In this document: one piece after another, positions 33,487-41,991 of the stretch
Position numbering within the stretch: position 1 is the first letter of the stretch
Layout: every line of letters starts with the position of its first letter
Assembly: GCA_025041175.1 (NCBI GenBank)
Contig: JAKCFJ010000001.1
Location: 1,798,001-1,862,000 of the forward strand
Origin: Halobacteriales archaeon YIM A00010
GTDB lineage: Archaea > Halobacteriota > Halobacteria > Halobacteriales > Haloarculaceae
Direction: 5' to 3'
DNA length: 64,000 nucleotides
Translations under genes and position numbers: made by a program
Notes under the pieces: model-generated
Told to the model about the DNA's origin: nothing
Seen by the model: only the letters and a program-made list of their open reading frames with translations
Database searches by the model: none

Positions 33487-33587
33487 CGAAAGAGCTTCGC
33501 TCTTTCGTCACTGAGCGGAGGGAACCTCTGCGAGGTCCGCAAGAGCAACGCTCTTGCAAGATGCCAAAAGACGCTCCGCGTCTTTTG
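33487..33587. repeat. Cluster of four short perfect or near-perfect hairpins
   Basis: Successive stem-loops, each with a 3-nt loop: CGAAAGAGC-ttc-GCTCTTTCG (33487-33507), ACCTC-tgc-GAGGT (33524-33536), GCAAGAGC-aac-GCTCTTGC (33539-33557) and CAAAAGACGC-tcc-GCGTCTTTTG (33565-33587). The stems have different sequences but the same design. The cluster sits between the convergent GNAT and RNase P genes and could act as a bidirectional terminator, or be a palindromic repeat element. Confidence 0.7.
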
Positions 33588-33618
33588 TAGCACCACCCGA
33601 GCGGAAAAAGGTGGATGA

Positions 33619-33891
33619 TCAGTACGGATACCGCGACTGTGCGCCACACGAGCAAGTGATGACCACGTGGCCGTCCTGTAACCGAACGCGGGCGTTGCGT
33701 CCCGGCCGGAGGTACACGTCGCACGCGTCACAGGCGAACCGCTTGAACGATCGATCCAGCCCACACCGGTTCCGTTCTGCGATCCGGCGGGCACGCCGGA
33801 CGTACGCCCGTGCGCGGTTTTCGTGACCCTCAGCCACCGCTGTGCGTGCGAGCGCGTGCAGCCGCTCGATCCGCTCTTGTGCGATGGTCAT
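33619..33891 (-). CDS. rnp4: RNase P protein component 4 (Rpp21/Rpr2)
   Basis: The 90-residue protein starts at ATG 33891 (MTIAQERIERLHALARTAV). Helices are rich in Arg (RARAYVRRARRIAERNR), followed by a zinc ribbon with FACDACDVYLRPG and VITCSCGAQSRYPY. It binds the specificity domain of RNase P RNA and helps mature tRNA 5' ends. The in-frame ATG at 33933 would add 14 residues that do not look like the family. It is convergent with the GNAT gene across the hairpin cluster. Confidence 0.9.
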   Translation of the reverse strand: MTIAQERIERLHALARTAVAEGHENRARAYVRRARRIAERNRCGLDRSFKRFACDACDVYLRPGRNARVRLQDGHVVITCSCGAQSRYPY

Positions 33892-34083
33892 CCCACAACG
33901 GGTCGAATTCGACCCCGGGTACGCAAAAACCAACCGCTCTCCTCGTATCAGTGGGTGCCGTCCGATGTCTCCGTCGAAACGACCTACTCTCGGAGAAACT
34001 GAACCATGATTTATGTGTTTTAGATAGATATCACCAAACAGGAATTACAGAAGGCTTATTATCCGATACAGTATATAAAGTAC

Positions 34084-34254
34084 ATGTCGGTTAGGAACGG
34101 TGAAGCCAAAAATCAGATCGGTGGGGGAATCGCGATTGGATTGGTATTAGGTGTAGCAATCGGCACTGCGACGGAGAACCCAGGGCTGTGGATCGGTATC
34201 GGTCTGACAATGGGGATTGCCCTCGGTGCAGCGTGGAACCGAACAGGGAAATAG
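34084..34254 (+). CDS. Small glycine-zipper membrane protein
   Basis: A 56-residue frame from the ATG at 34084 (MSVRNGEAKNQIGGGIAIG). It contains two hydrophobic glycine-rich helices separated by a short polar turn (TENPGLW), with a GxxxG-like pattern, ending WNRTGK. The composition resembles small haloarchaeal membrane peptides. A TATA-like TATATAAAG ends only about 4 bases before the ATG, which is too close for leaderless use, so the promoter is unclear. The gene is short and the call is moderate. Confidence 0.5.
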   Translation: MSVRNGEAKNQIGGGIAIGLVLGVAIGTATENPGLWIGIGLTMGIALGAAWNRTGK

Positions 34255-34339
34255 GAGCTATTTGTACAAGCCCTCAGTCAACTTACCCCCTATTTTAAAT
34301 ATTCTGTGGATCTCGGGCGTTAGTGATTCGCGGTCGGAA

Positions 34340-35293
34340 TCACATGTAGCCGAGATCGCGCAGCCGGGACATCAGATCCTCTTTGTCCTGGGCGCGGCCG
34401 GCGCGCTCGGTCGTCTCTTCTAGGTTCTGTAGCCACGCGGGTTCAGTGTCGGCCTTGTCCGTGCTCACCTCGCTGCCGAGCGACCGGAACCCCTCGAAGT
34501 ATTTCGGGCTGACAGGGAGGTCGGCGTGGGTCAGACCGTTCGGGAGATCGTCGTAGTCCTGGGGAACGTGACCCGCCGGATACTCCTCGACGGTGTCCGG
34601 AACTGCGTAGTTCCAGAACGCGTCCCAAACGTCGCGCTCTTCGAACTGCAGGATGGGCTGGACCCGGTCGTGTGGCGGATAGATGTCGGGATCGTGGCGC
34701 GGACTGAAGAACGTCTCGTCGGCGCGCGCCTCCTGTTCGTCCCACCGAATGCCGGAGATGATGCCGTCGATGCCGTGGGATTCGAGCGACTCGTTGAGCG
34801 CGACCGTCTTCAACAGGTGGTTGCCGACGTACGTGTCGAGCAAAAACGGGAACGTGTCGTCCTCGTATTCGAGGATCTCACGAACGTGGCGCTGGTTCTG
34901 ATCGTTCAGATCCGAAACGGCGATCTCCTCGCCCGGCTCGTCGGCCAGACTGCCAACGTCGTCGTTGCGGGCGTAAATCACGTCGAGATCCCACTCATCT
35001 GCCCACCGGTCGACGAAACCCATCAGCTCATCGAAATGCTGGAAGTGGTCGATGAACACCGCGGGCGGAACCTCGAGCCCGTGCTTTTCTGCAACCTGGG
35101 CCACGAAGTACAGCGTGAGCGTCGAATCCTTCCCGCCCGTCCACATCACTGCGGGCGACTCGTACTCTTCGAGACCGATTCGAGTGACCTCGATCGCCTT
35201 CTCTATCTTGTCTTCGAGCGCCGCGTAATCAGCCGGCTGCTCGCCCTCACCATCGTCGTACGCAACGTCGAGGTACGCAGGGAACTCCGCCAT
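34340..35293 (-). CDS. Phosphoadenosine-phosphosulfate reductase family protein
   Basis: A 317-residue adenine-nucleotide alpha-hydrolase-fold protein. The PP-loop is PAVMWTGGKDSTLTLYFV, then VFIDHFQHFDELMGFVDRW, YVGNHLLKTVALNESL and GIRWDEQEARADETFF. Related proteins are PAPS/APS reductases and sulfurtransferases. It lacks an obvious C-terminal redox CxxC, so it may use an external thiol donor or be a sulfur-transfer enzyme. ATG 35293 (MAEFPAYLDVAYD) is preferred over the in-frame ATG at 35311. Confidence 0.85.
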   Translation of the reverse strand: MAEFPAYLDVAYDDGEGEQPADYAALEDKIEKAIEVTRIGLEEYESPAVMWTGGKDSTLTLYFVAQVAEKHGLEVPPAVFIDHFQHFDELMGFVDRWADEWDLDVIYARNDDVGSLADEPGEEIAVSDLNDQNQRHVREILEYEDDTFPFLLDTYVGNHLLKTVALNESLESHGIDGIISGIRWDEQEARADETFFSPRHDPDIYPPHDRVQPILQFEERDVWDAFWNYAVPDTVEEYPAGHVPQDYDDLPNGLTHADLPVSPKYFEGFRSLGSEVSTDKADTEPAWLQNLEETTERAGRAQDKEDLMSRLRDLGYM

Positions 35294-35427
35294 ATCGTAA
35301 TTAGATATCATTACCAGCCTAAAATTGCTTTCGGCCGCGTGCTTCTTTGAGAAGAGGTAGCATACAACGGGCTGAGAAACGGTGGAGAGCAGTGTTCCGG
35401 TTGTGCGCGATCGGTAGCGCGAGGCGA

Positions 35428-36030
35428 TCAGCTGATGAACTCGTTGTTTCGCCAGTCGACGCCGTTCGATCCGGCCGAGTCGTGGGGGTCTTCCCGCACT
35501 TCGATCGTGGAAGGTCGGTCCTCGCCGTCGACGATCCGGGTCGCCTCGAGTTGTCCATTGACGGCCGTAATCGCCGTGAGATTCCCTTTCTCGGCGTTGC
35601 GAGCCAGGTCACAGAGCACCTCGAACATCGGATACTGGAGTGCCGTGTTCTGGAGCACAGTCTCCCGATCACCTTTGAAGCAGGCGTATTCGACGAGCTC
35701 CGAGGGGCGCTCTTCTTCCTCTTCTTGCTGGCCGAACGCTCCCCATTGGGGTCCACTCGGGGAAGGCGACGTGCCGAACGAGTCCGGCTCATCCTCCTCT
35801 TCGTCAAGATACACCCGGTTCTCGCTGACACTTGCTTTCAACTGTGCCGTCGGGGTGTACTTGCTAATGTTGTCTTCGGCCGCGACAGCGCTGAGTATGA
35901 GGGTGTTGTTTCGCCGTGTGATCTCCACATCGTCGATCTCGACGGGAAGATCGGGCGATTCAAAGTGCGAATGAACGTCTTCGAGTGGCAGTTCGAGTGT
36001 CGAGTGAAGTGTGTATACGTGGCTGGTCAT
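35428..36030 (-). CDS. Conserved haloarchaeal protein of unknown function
   Basis: A 200-residue acidic protein from the ATG at 36030 (MTSHVYTLHSTLELPLEDV); the earlier in-frame start is unlikely. It has an N-terminal beta-rich part (EIDDVEITRRNNTLILSAV), a very acidic linker (EEEDEPDSFG and EEEEERPSEL), and a helical part with EYACFKGDRETVLQNTALQY and MFEVLCDLARNAEKG. No enzyme motif is seen. It may be an accessory regulator. Confidence 0.6.
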   Translation of the reverse strand: MTSHVYTLHSTLELPLEDVHSHFESPDLPVEIDDVEITRRNNTLILSAVAAEDNISKYTPTAQLKASVSENRVYLDEEEDEPDSFGTSPSPSGPQWGAFGQQEEEEERPSELVEYACFKGDRETVLQNTALQYPMFEVLCDLARNAEKGNLTAITAVNGQLEATRIVDGEDRPSTIEVREDPHDSAGSNGVDWRNNEFIS

Positions 36031-36230
36031 AGCTATGACAGGTGCTCTCCGGGGTAGTGGCATCCCCGCGACCGGAACTGGTCGACCTATTCTATGGATT
36101 CGTCACTTATACTGTTTTCGAGCCACACACCACAGCAATCATAATATAGACAAATAAATTATCTGATTTCAGTTCGGCATGGGAGGTGATACGTGGGGAT
36201 ACACGTGTTGTAGTAGTGATACATGTGTCA

Positions 36231-36581
36231 TTAGTTACTGTCAGCCGTCAGGGTTTGTTGGAGTTCGCCCCGTTCATCGAGTTCTGCGAGGATGTCACTT
36301 CCGCCGACGAACTCTCCATCGACGTACACCTGCGGGATCGTTTCCCAGTCGCTGTGTCGTTCGAGCGCGGATCGGTACGCATCGAGCGCATCGAGCACGT
36401 CGACCGTTTCGAGATCGTCGCGGTGCTGGTCGATCAGTCCCAGCGCTCGCCGCGAGTAGCCGCACTGGGGCATGAGCGGCGTGCCTTTCATGAAGAGGAC
36501 GACGTCGTTGTCTTCGATGGCCGCGTCGACGCGGTCGACGACTTCGGATTCGTCGAGATCTGGTGCGGGATCGAACGCCAT
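36231..36581 (-). CDS. Monothiol glutaredoxin (CGYS type)
   Basis: A 116-residue Grx4-like glutaredoxin with VVLFMKGTPLMPQCGYSRRA, the active-site cysteine C40 in CGYS (family usually CGFS), then WETIPQVYVDGEFVGGSDIL. Monothiol glutaredoxins carry and transfer [2Fe-2S] clusters with glutathione or a substitute thiol; haloarchaea use gamma-glutamylcysteine. The gene is divergent from the thioredoxin-reductase-like gene with a 98-bp shared promoter region, which suggests joint redox roles. Confidence 0.9.
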   Translation of the reverse strand: MAFDPAPDLDESEVVDRVDAAIEDNDVVLFMKGTPLMPQCGYSRRALGLIDQHRDDLETVDVLDALDAYRSALERHSDWETIPQVYVDGEFVGGSDILAELDERGELQQTLTADSN

Positions 36582-36679
36582 GGGTAGGGTTTTGTTTCTC
36601 GACAGAAACGTGTTTCGCCGGCGGGGTGGCTCTCGCCCGTATCCAGCAGGTTATGGCGGAGGAACACGTTTCGGCTACT

Positions 36680-37699
36680 ATGACGAACGATTCCGAGTAC
36701 GACGTAACAGTCGTTGGCGGCGGTCCCGCCGGATTGACCACCGCGCTGTACACCACACGTCTGGGTCACGACACGATCGTCATCAACCGGGGCGGGGGTC
36801 GCGCCGCGATGATGCTCGACACCCACAACGTGATCGGCGTTACCGAATCGGTGTCGGGCAACGAGTTCCTCCAAACGGCGATCGAGCAGATCGAAGGGTA
36901 CGGAGCCGACTACCGCCGTGGTCTCGTCGAGTCGATCGAACGGACCCACGACGACCGATTCCGGGTGGTGTCGGACGAAACGACGATCACCAGCGAGCGC
37001 GTCGTCCTCGCCACCGGGTTCTCGGATGTGCGGCCCGATCCGCCCCTTCCCCGGACGGGTCGGGGGCTGCATTACTGCCTCCACTGCGATGCGTACATGT
37101 TCATCGACGAGTCCATCTACGTGATGGGCCACGGCGAGAGCGCCGCTCACGTCGCCATGATCATGCTCAACTTCACCGACGAAGTGGATCTCCTCACGCG
37201 GGGCGAGGAGTCGACGTGGAGCGAGGAGACCGACCGGCAGCTCCGAGCCCATCCGGTCGACGTTATCGAGACGGCGGTGACCGGGAGCGAGACCGGAACA
37301 GACGGGTGGCTCGAAGCGTTCACGTTCGAGGACGGCACCCGCCGGGAGTACAAGGGCGGGTTCCCGATGTACGGCTCGGAGTACAACAACGGACTAGCGG
37401 AGTCGCTCGGCTGTGAGCTGAACGACGACGGGACGGTAGCGACCGACGATCACGGCCGGACGAGCGTCGATGGCGTCTACGCCGTCGGCGATCTCATCTC
37501 CGGCCACAACCAGATCCCCGTGGCGATGGGCGAAGGAGCAAAAGCGGGCATCGCGCTCCACTACGAACTCCGCGCGTTCCCGAAATCGATCGACGAGATC
37601 GAATCCGAAGGGACGATCGACACCGAGGACGTGCCAGCCGTCTCCGACCAGCTTCGGGCGTCCGCCCAGGGTCACGAACCGGCTGCTGCGGACGACTGA
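36680..37699 (+). CDS. Thioredoxin-reductase-like FAD/NAD(P) oxidoreductase
   Basis: A 339-residue two-dinucleotide-binding protein. FAD loop: DVTVVGGGPAGLTTAL (residues 8-23); then the redox pair C133-x2-C136 in HYCLHCDAY, in the position of the thioredoxin reductase CATC motif; a second nucleotide loop VMGHGESAAHVAM; and the FAD end GVYAVGDLISGHNQIP. It probably transfers electrons from NAD(P)H to a thioredoxin-like partner. The ATG at 36680 is chosen; an ATG at 36653 is possible. It is divergent from the glutaredoxin gene. Confidence 0.87.
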   Translation: MTNDSEYDVTVVGGGPAGLTTALYTTRLGHDTIVINRGGGRAAMMLDTHNVIGVTESVSGNEFLQTAIEQIEGYGADYRRGLVESIERTHDDRFRVVSDETTITSERVVLATGFSDVRPDPPLPRTGRGLHYCLHCDAYMFIDESIYVMGHGESAAHVAMIMLNFTDEVDLLTRGEESTWSEETDRQLRAHPVDVIETAVTGSETGTDGWLEAFTFEDGTRREYKGGFPMYGSEYNNGLAESLGCELNDDGTVATDDHGRTSVDGVYAVGDLISGHNQIPVAMGEGAKAGIALHYELRAFPKSIDEIESEGTIDTEDVPAVSDQLRASAQGHEPAAADD

Positions 37700-37810
37700 C
37701 GAGGCGGGAAGAGATCCTTCACGAGAAGCGCAAACGAGATGAACGGAGAGACCGGGAACTCATGCGCCGACTGGACGATGATCTCCGGAACACAACAGGC
37801 ATCCAATTTA

Positions 37811-37820
37811 CATATAAAAT
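37811..37820 (+). promoter_or_regulatory. TATA-like element upstream of sod
   Basis: CATATAAAAT at 37811-37820 lies in an AT-rich patch about 60 bases before the sod ATG. The spacing would give a short leader of roughly 35-40 bases. Identified by sequence only. Confidence 0.4.
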
Positions 37821-37881
37821 ATTACTAAAACGGAGTTCAGCAAACGTTCAATGGGGGTGCGGTCGTGGACTGAACTGACGT

Positions 37882-38481
37882 ATGAGCTACGAGCTACCAC
37901 CGCTGCCGTACGAGTACGACGCGCTGGAACCACACATTTCGGAGCAGGTGCTGACGTGGCACCACGACACCCACCACCAGGGCTACGTGAACGGATGGAA
38001 CAGCGCCGAAGAGACGCTGGCCGAAAACCGGGAATCGGGCGAGTTCGACGGGTCGGCCGGTGCAATCCGGTCGGTAACGCACAACGGCTGTGGGCACGTG
38101 CTCCACGATCTCTTCTGGCAGAACATGTCGCCGGAGGGCGGCGAGGAGCCGACGGGAGCGCTCGCAGACCGCATCGAGGAAGATTTCGGATCCTACGAGG
38201 CGTGGAAAGGCGAATTCGAAGCCGCCGCCGGCGACGCGAGCGGCTGGGCGCTGTTGGTGTACGACAGCTTCTCGAACCAGCTCCGGAACGTGGTTGTCGA
38301 CAAGCACGATCAGGGCGCGCTGTGGGGATCCCACCCGCTCCTCGCGCTCGACGTGTGGGAACACTCCTACTACTACGACTACGGCCCCGCGCGGGGCGAC
38401 TTTGTGGACGCCTTCTTCGAGGTCGTCGACTGGGAGGAGCCTGCGGCCCGCTACCAGCAGGCCGTCGGGCTGTTCGAGTGA
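37882..38481 (+). CDS. sod: Superoxide dismutase (Fe/Mn)
   Basis: A 199-residue Fe/Mn superoxide dismutase that converts superoxide to oxygen and peroxide. It starts MSYELPPLPYEYDALEPHIS. The metal ligands are H27 or H28 in LTWHHDTHHQGYVNGWN, H75 in GHVLHDLFW, and D157 and H161 in DVWEHSYY. The length and motifs match haloarchaeal Mn-type enzymes. It is monocistronic with an AT-rich promoter. Confidence 0.95.
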   Translation: MSYELPPLPYEYDALEPHISEQVLTWHHDTHHQGYVNGWNSAEETLAENRESGEFDGSAGAIRSVTHNGCGHVLHDLFWQNMSPEGGEEPTGALADRIEEDFGSYEAWKGEFEAAAGDASGWALLVYDSFSNQLRNVVVDKHDQGALWGSHPLLALDVWEHSYYYDYGPARGDFVDAFFEVVDWEEPAARYQQAVGLFE

Positions 38482-38886
38482 GGACGGAGCCAGAGACTGA
38501 CTGACCGAAGCCGTCCTGTTTTCGACTTCGTTGAGTGGGTGTCTATTCGCTCTCCCGTCGCTCTCGTGAAGGGTTGGGAAATATTTCCTGCTGACGAGCC
38601 GTCTCAATCATGCGGTCGAGCATTGTTCGACACTCTACCTCACCGTTGCTCGACCGCCTCCTTCACGCAAGGTTGACACGCTCTGACGACTGCAGTGACT
38701 CCTACCCACACAGAATCAAAGGAAGAAATTACGATTTCGGAAATCTAGATTTCCGAAATAGGTAGTTCTAATTACGGACCGTTATGAGTCCGACGGCGCG
38801 AAGTTCATCGTTACCGCGGAGCCGCGTCGAATCTGTTCTGCAACGGACGAAAGCCTCATAGTTGATTGACGGACTAGTTCACACGT
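38482..38886. other. Intergenic region with a perfect 26-bp palindrome
   Basis: 405 bases without a credible gene between sod and the zinc-ribbon membrane protein. The only clear signal is the palindrome at 38734-38759 in an AT-rich setting. The left part (38500-38700) has no start-bounded frame of note. Confidence 0.5.
38734..38759. promoter_or_regulatory. Perfect 26-bp palindrome (candidate operator)
   Basis: The sequence is ATTTCGGAAATCT followed by its exact reverse complement AGATTTCCGAAAT, with no central spacer. It lies about 128 bases before the next start. Such symmetry fits a dimeric regulator site; the cognate regulator is unknown. Confidence 0.55.
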
Positions 38887-39294
38887 ATGGAGCAGATTCG
38901 GTGGAAACGACCGTGGCTTGCGGCGTTGCTCGGCGTTCTCGGTACGGGGTTTGGACACCTGTATCTTCGTCGTTGGTGGCGTGCTGTCGGGTGGTTTCTC
39001 GCCTCGTTCGCCACCTCGGCGCTGTTCGTCTCGGAGGAGGTGTTACAGACGGCGTCAGCGCTAGTGATGGATCCCGGTTCCGCTTCGGTCTCCGCGTTTC
39101 CGGTGATGGAGCTACTCCCGATCTACGCCGTCCTCGCCGCCAGCGTCGTCGATGCGTACATCATCGCCCGCATGAACAACCGGCTGGTGAAGGAACAACG
39201 ACAGGGAATACAGCGGTGTTCGGACTGTGGCCGCCAACTCGATTCGGACGTGTCGTTCTGTCAGTGGTGTGGTACCGAGCAGACCGAGCGATAG
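38887..39294 (+). CDS. Small membrane protein with C-terminal zinc ribbon
   Basis: A 135-residue protein. N-terminal basic residues (MEQIRWKRPWLAALLGVL) lead into a first hydrophobic segment (LAALLGVLGTGFGHLYL), then RRWWRAVGWFLASFATSALF and a third segment near LLPIYAVLAASVVDAYI. It ends in a zinc ribbon with CSDCGRQL and CQWCGTEQ. The TM-2 type zinc-ribbon architecture is common in archaea, but its job is unknown. The 26-bp palindrome lies upstream. Confidence 0.75.
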   Translation: MEQIRWKRPWLAALLGVLGTGFGHLYLRRWWRAVGWFLASFATSALFVSEEVLQTASALVMDPGSASVSAFPVMELLPIYAVLAASVVDAYIIARMNNRLVKEQRQGIQRCSDCGRQLDSDVSFCQWCGTEQTER

Positions 39295-39334
39295 TTCTTC
39301 GAGCGAGCCACAACACACAGACAGAGAAATCCAC

Positions 39335-41008
39335 TCACTCCGTGAGCGCTTTCTTATTGGTTTTGCCGATGTCGGTGAGCGGCATCTTCTCGATGAACTC
39401 GACTTCCTCGGGAAGCGCTTGCTGGGGAACCTTGCCCTTCAAGTGATCGCGGATCTCTTCCGTCCCGAGTTCCTCGGCGTCCGGTTGGGGTTCGACGTAG
39501 ATCTTCACGCGCTCGCTGCCGGGCCGGTCGGGATCGGGGATGCCGACCGTCGCGGGCCGGCGAACGGCGGGGTGATTGTACAGCACCTCGTCGATCTCCT
39601 CGGTGTACACCTTCAGCCCCGACACGTTGATCATGTTCTTCACGCGATCGACGACGTAAAACCGACCGCTCGGATCGATCTTCACCACGTCGCCAGTCGC
39701 CACGAAGCCCTCCTCGTCGAACGCCGACTTCGAGTCGTCGAGGTAGCCCGCCATTCGCTGGGGACCGTTGACGTACATCTCGCCCTCCAGTTCGTCTTCG
39801 ACGGCCTCCTCGATGGGGATTTCCTCACCGGTGTCTACGTCCACCAGCTTCACCTCCGTGTCCGGAACCGGAACGCCGATCGTCGGGTGGTCGAACGCGT
39901 CGGTGGCGCTCGAGTCTCCCGTCATCATGTCGAGCAACCCCCGTGCGTTGAAATGCGTGATCGGGGACATTTCGGAGAGACCGTAGCCCTGGGAGATCCC
40001 TTTCGATTGCTCCTCGAAATCTTCCTGTGTCTTGTTCGCCAGCGGTGCGGAGCCGGAGATGCCGATGATGTCCTGTTCGAGTTCCTCGTCGACGAGCTCC
40101 ATGAACTGGGTGGGAACGCCGAGCATGATGAGCGCGCCGAACGTATTGATCATCTGGACCATCATCTCCGTGTCCCGCGCGTCGGGGACCAGTAGCATGT
40201 CCAATCCGAGTTCGATGAGCGAGTGCATCACCGAGTAGCCATACGAGTGGTACATCGGGAGCGCCATGATGGCCGACTCCTGGCCGCGCATGAGCTGGGC
40301 CATCTGGGACTGGCTGGCGACGCCTTGGAGCGCGTTGGCGTGGATGTTCCGGTGAGTGAGCCGACAGCCTTTCGGGAGTCCCGTCGTTCCGCCGGTGAAC
40401 AGGAGCGTGTGAACGTCCTCCGTGGGGTCGAAGTCGATGGCAGGCGGGTCGGGGTCGGTCGCTGCGATCACGTCCCGGAGCCACTCCACGCCGTCGAGGT
40501 TCTCGTGAGCTGCCGGTGGATCGGTGGAGTAGTCGTCGATGGTGGTGAGGATGACGTGCTCGATGTCGAGTTCATCCCGCAGCCGGAAGATGAGATCCCG
40601 GTGTTTGTCCTGACCGATGAGCACCGACGGCTGGCCCTGTTCGAGGCGGTAGACGAGATCGTCCTCGGCGTCGAGGAAGTCGTTGGGGATGTGAACGCCG
40701 CCGGCGCGGGAGATCGCACACGTTGCGACGATGAACTGCACCGACGTGGGAAGCACGGTCGCAACGCGGTCGCCCTTCCCGACGCCGCGTGCTGCTAGGG
40801 CCGTGGCGAGTCGCTCCGTCTGGTCGAGCACCGACGGGTAGGCGTACTTCTCCCCGAGCTGTACCAGTCCCTGGTCGGGATACTCCTCTGCGGCGGTGTA
40901 CAACAGGTCGTGAGCCGGCTCGTTGGGGTACGGTTCGAGCGATCGAGCGATGCCAAACTCCTCGTATTCCGCGTGCCAGGGGCGCTCAGTGGTGTCTGTT
41001 TCGGACAT
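39335..41008 (-). CDS. AMP-binding acyl-CoA ligase
   Basis: A 557-residue class I adenylate-forming enzyme. Key motifs: LLFTGGTTGLPKGCRLTHRN (ATP loop), SQGYGLSEMSPITHF, YVNGPQRMAGYL, ATGDVVKIDPSGRFYVVDRVKN (in part) and the C-terminal catalytic lysine region IGKTNKKALTE. It activates a carboxylate as AMP ester then transfers it to CoA; long- or medium-chain fatty acids are the likely substrate class but not certain. It is followed by 42 bp and the zinc-ribbon gene in convergent orientation. Confidence 0.9.
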   Translation of the reverse strand: MSETDTTERPWHAEYEEFGIARSLEPYPNEPAHDLLYTAAEEYPDQGLVQLGEKYAYPSVLDQTERLATALAARGVGKGDRVATVLPTSVQFIVATCAISRAGGVHIPNDFLDAEDDLVYRLEQGQPSVLIGQDKHRDLIFRLRDELDIEHVILTTIDDYSTDPPAAHENLDGVEWLRDVIAATDPDPPAIDFDPTEDVHTLLFTGGTTGLPKGCRLTHRNIHANALQGVASQSQMAQLMRGQESAIMALPMYHSYGYSVMHSLIELGLDMLLVPDARDTEMMVQMINTFGALIMLGVPTQFMELVDEELEQDIIGISGSAPLANKTQEDFEEQSKGISQGYGLSEMSPITHFNARGLLDMMTGDSSATDAFDHPTIGVPVPDTEVKLVDVDTGEEIPIEEAVEDELEGEMYVNGPQRMAGYLDDSKSAFDEEGFVATGDVVKIDPSGRFYVVDRVKNMINVSGLKVYTEEIDEVLYNHPAVRRPATVGIPDPDRPGSERVKIYVEPQPDAEELGTEEIRDHLKGKVPQQALPEEVEFIEKMPLTDIGKTNKKALTE

Positions 41009-41067
41009 CTACCGGTACATGCTAGCCGCTACGCTTAAACCCACTCGCGTGAATACGCGGTGATATT

Positions 41068-41397
41068 TCAATCGTCGGCGTGTGCCACGTCGCCCGCGGC
41101 GTCGTTCTCGATGCTCGGTGGGTACTTCCCCCGATCGAGCTTGAGATCGGACAGCGGACGCGCCATACAGGTCAAGGCGTAGGATTCTGCCTCCTCCTCG
41201 GTCAGTCCCCGTTTCTCGGCCACGGTCTGTTCGACCTCACCCTCGATGATCTCCGCCGAGCAGGCCAGACACATCCCGACCCGGCAGGAGTACTCCTGTG
41301 CGATTCCTTCCTCGATACACCGGCTCAGAATCGTCTGTCGCTCCGAGACCGTGATCGTCTCGCCCGTTCCAACGAACTCCACCGTGTGCTCGGTCAT
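41068..41397 (-). CDS. [2Fe-2S] ferredoxin
   Basis: A 109-residue plant-type ferredoxin with cysteines C38, C43 and C46 (YSCRVGMCLACSAEI) and C77 (ALTCMARP) binding the cluster. It is an electron carrier in the cytoplasm; haloarchaeal versions serve 2-oxoacid oxidoreductases and similar enzymes. It is on the same strand as the acyl-CoA ligase, with 59 bp between the ferredoxin stop and the ligase start. The C-terminal 12 residues are acidic. Confidence 0.93.
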   Translation of the reverse strand: MTEHTVEFVGTGETITVSERQTILSRCIEEGIAQEYSCRVGMCLACSAEIIEGEVEQTVAEKRGLTEEEAESYALTCMARPLSDLKLDRGKYPPSIENDAAGDVAHADD

Positions 41398-41506
41398 ACT
41401 GGCGGGGTTCGCGTGGCATCACTAAACAGTTGTTGGAGTTTCGATCGACCGGGAGCGGTGTGGGGCGGTGGACGGATTTATTATTATACCAACGTATATC
41501 TTGGAT

Positions 41507-41938
41507 ATGAGTACTCACCGCAAACGAGCCTATTCCAGGCTCGATGAGATCGTCTCGTTGCTCGTTCTCGGCGGCGGATTCGTCGCCCTGTTCGCCGGAT
41601 TCGAGTATTTCTTTCTCGTCTGGATTCTGGGGTTTGTCGTGCTCGTCCCGCTCGTTTCCATTCTCACCGGCGAAGAGATGCTCTCGTCGCTCGAAGACGA
41701 TCACGACGCGACAGCCACGGAGACCGAACGCACGGGCACGTCACAAGAAACGGACGATCCCACGCCATCGACGCAGGACGCACTCACCACGCTCCGGGAG
41801 CGCTACGCCCGCGGGGATCTCACGGACGAGCAGTTCGATACAAAGCTCACGCGGTTGCTAGAGACCGATACGCCCGAGAACGCAGCGGAGTGGCGCGAAC
41901 GGACCGAACGAGAGACCGAAACCGAAACCGAGTGGTGA
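41507..41938 (+). CDS. Membrane-anchored SHOCT-domain protein
   Basis: A 143-residue protein from the ATG at 41507 (MSTHRKRAYSRLDEIVSLL). Two hydrophobic helices (VSLLVLGGGFVALFAGF and LVWILGFVVLVPLVSIL) are followed by an acidic linker. A SHOCT motif follows: DALTTLRERYARGDLTDEQ with FDTKLTRLLE. The C-terminus is highly charged (ERTERETETETEW). SHOCT domains are thought to be oligomerisation modules. The next gene starts 53 bases after its stop. Confidence 0.82.
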   Translation: MSTHRKRAYSRLDEIVSLLVLGGGFVALFAGFEYFFLVWILGFVVLVPLVSILTGEEMLSSLEDDHDATATETERTGTSQETDDPTPSTQDALTTLRERYARGDLTDEQFDTKLTRLLETDTPENAAEWRERTERETETETEW

Positions 41939-41991
41939 GTAGGAACCGAGAAATCGGTAACGGTTTTCCCATTGGGGAGTCTCTGAGGAGT

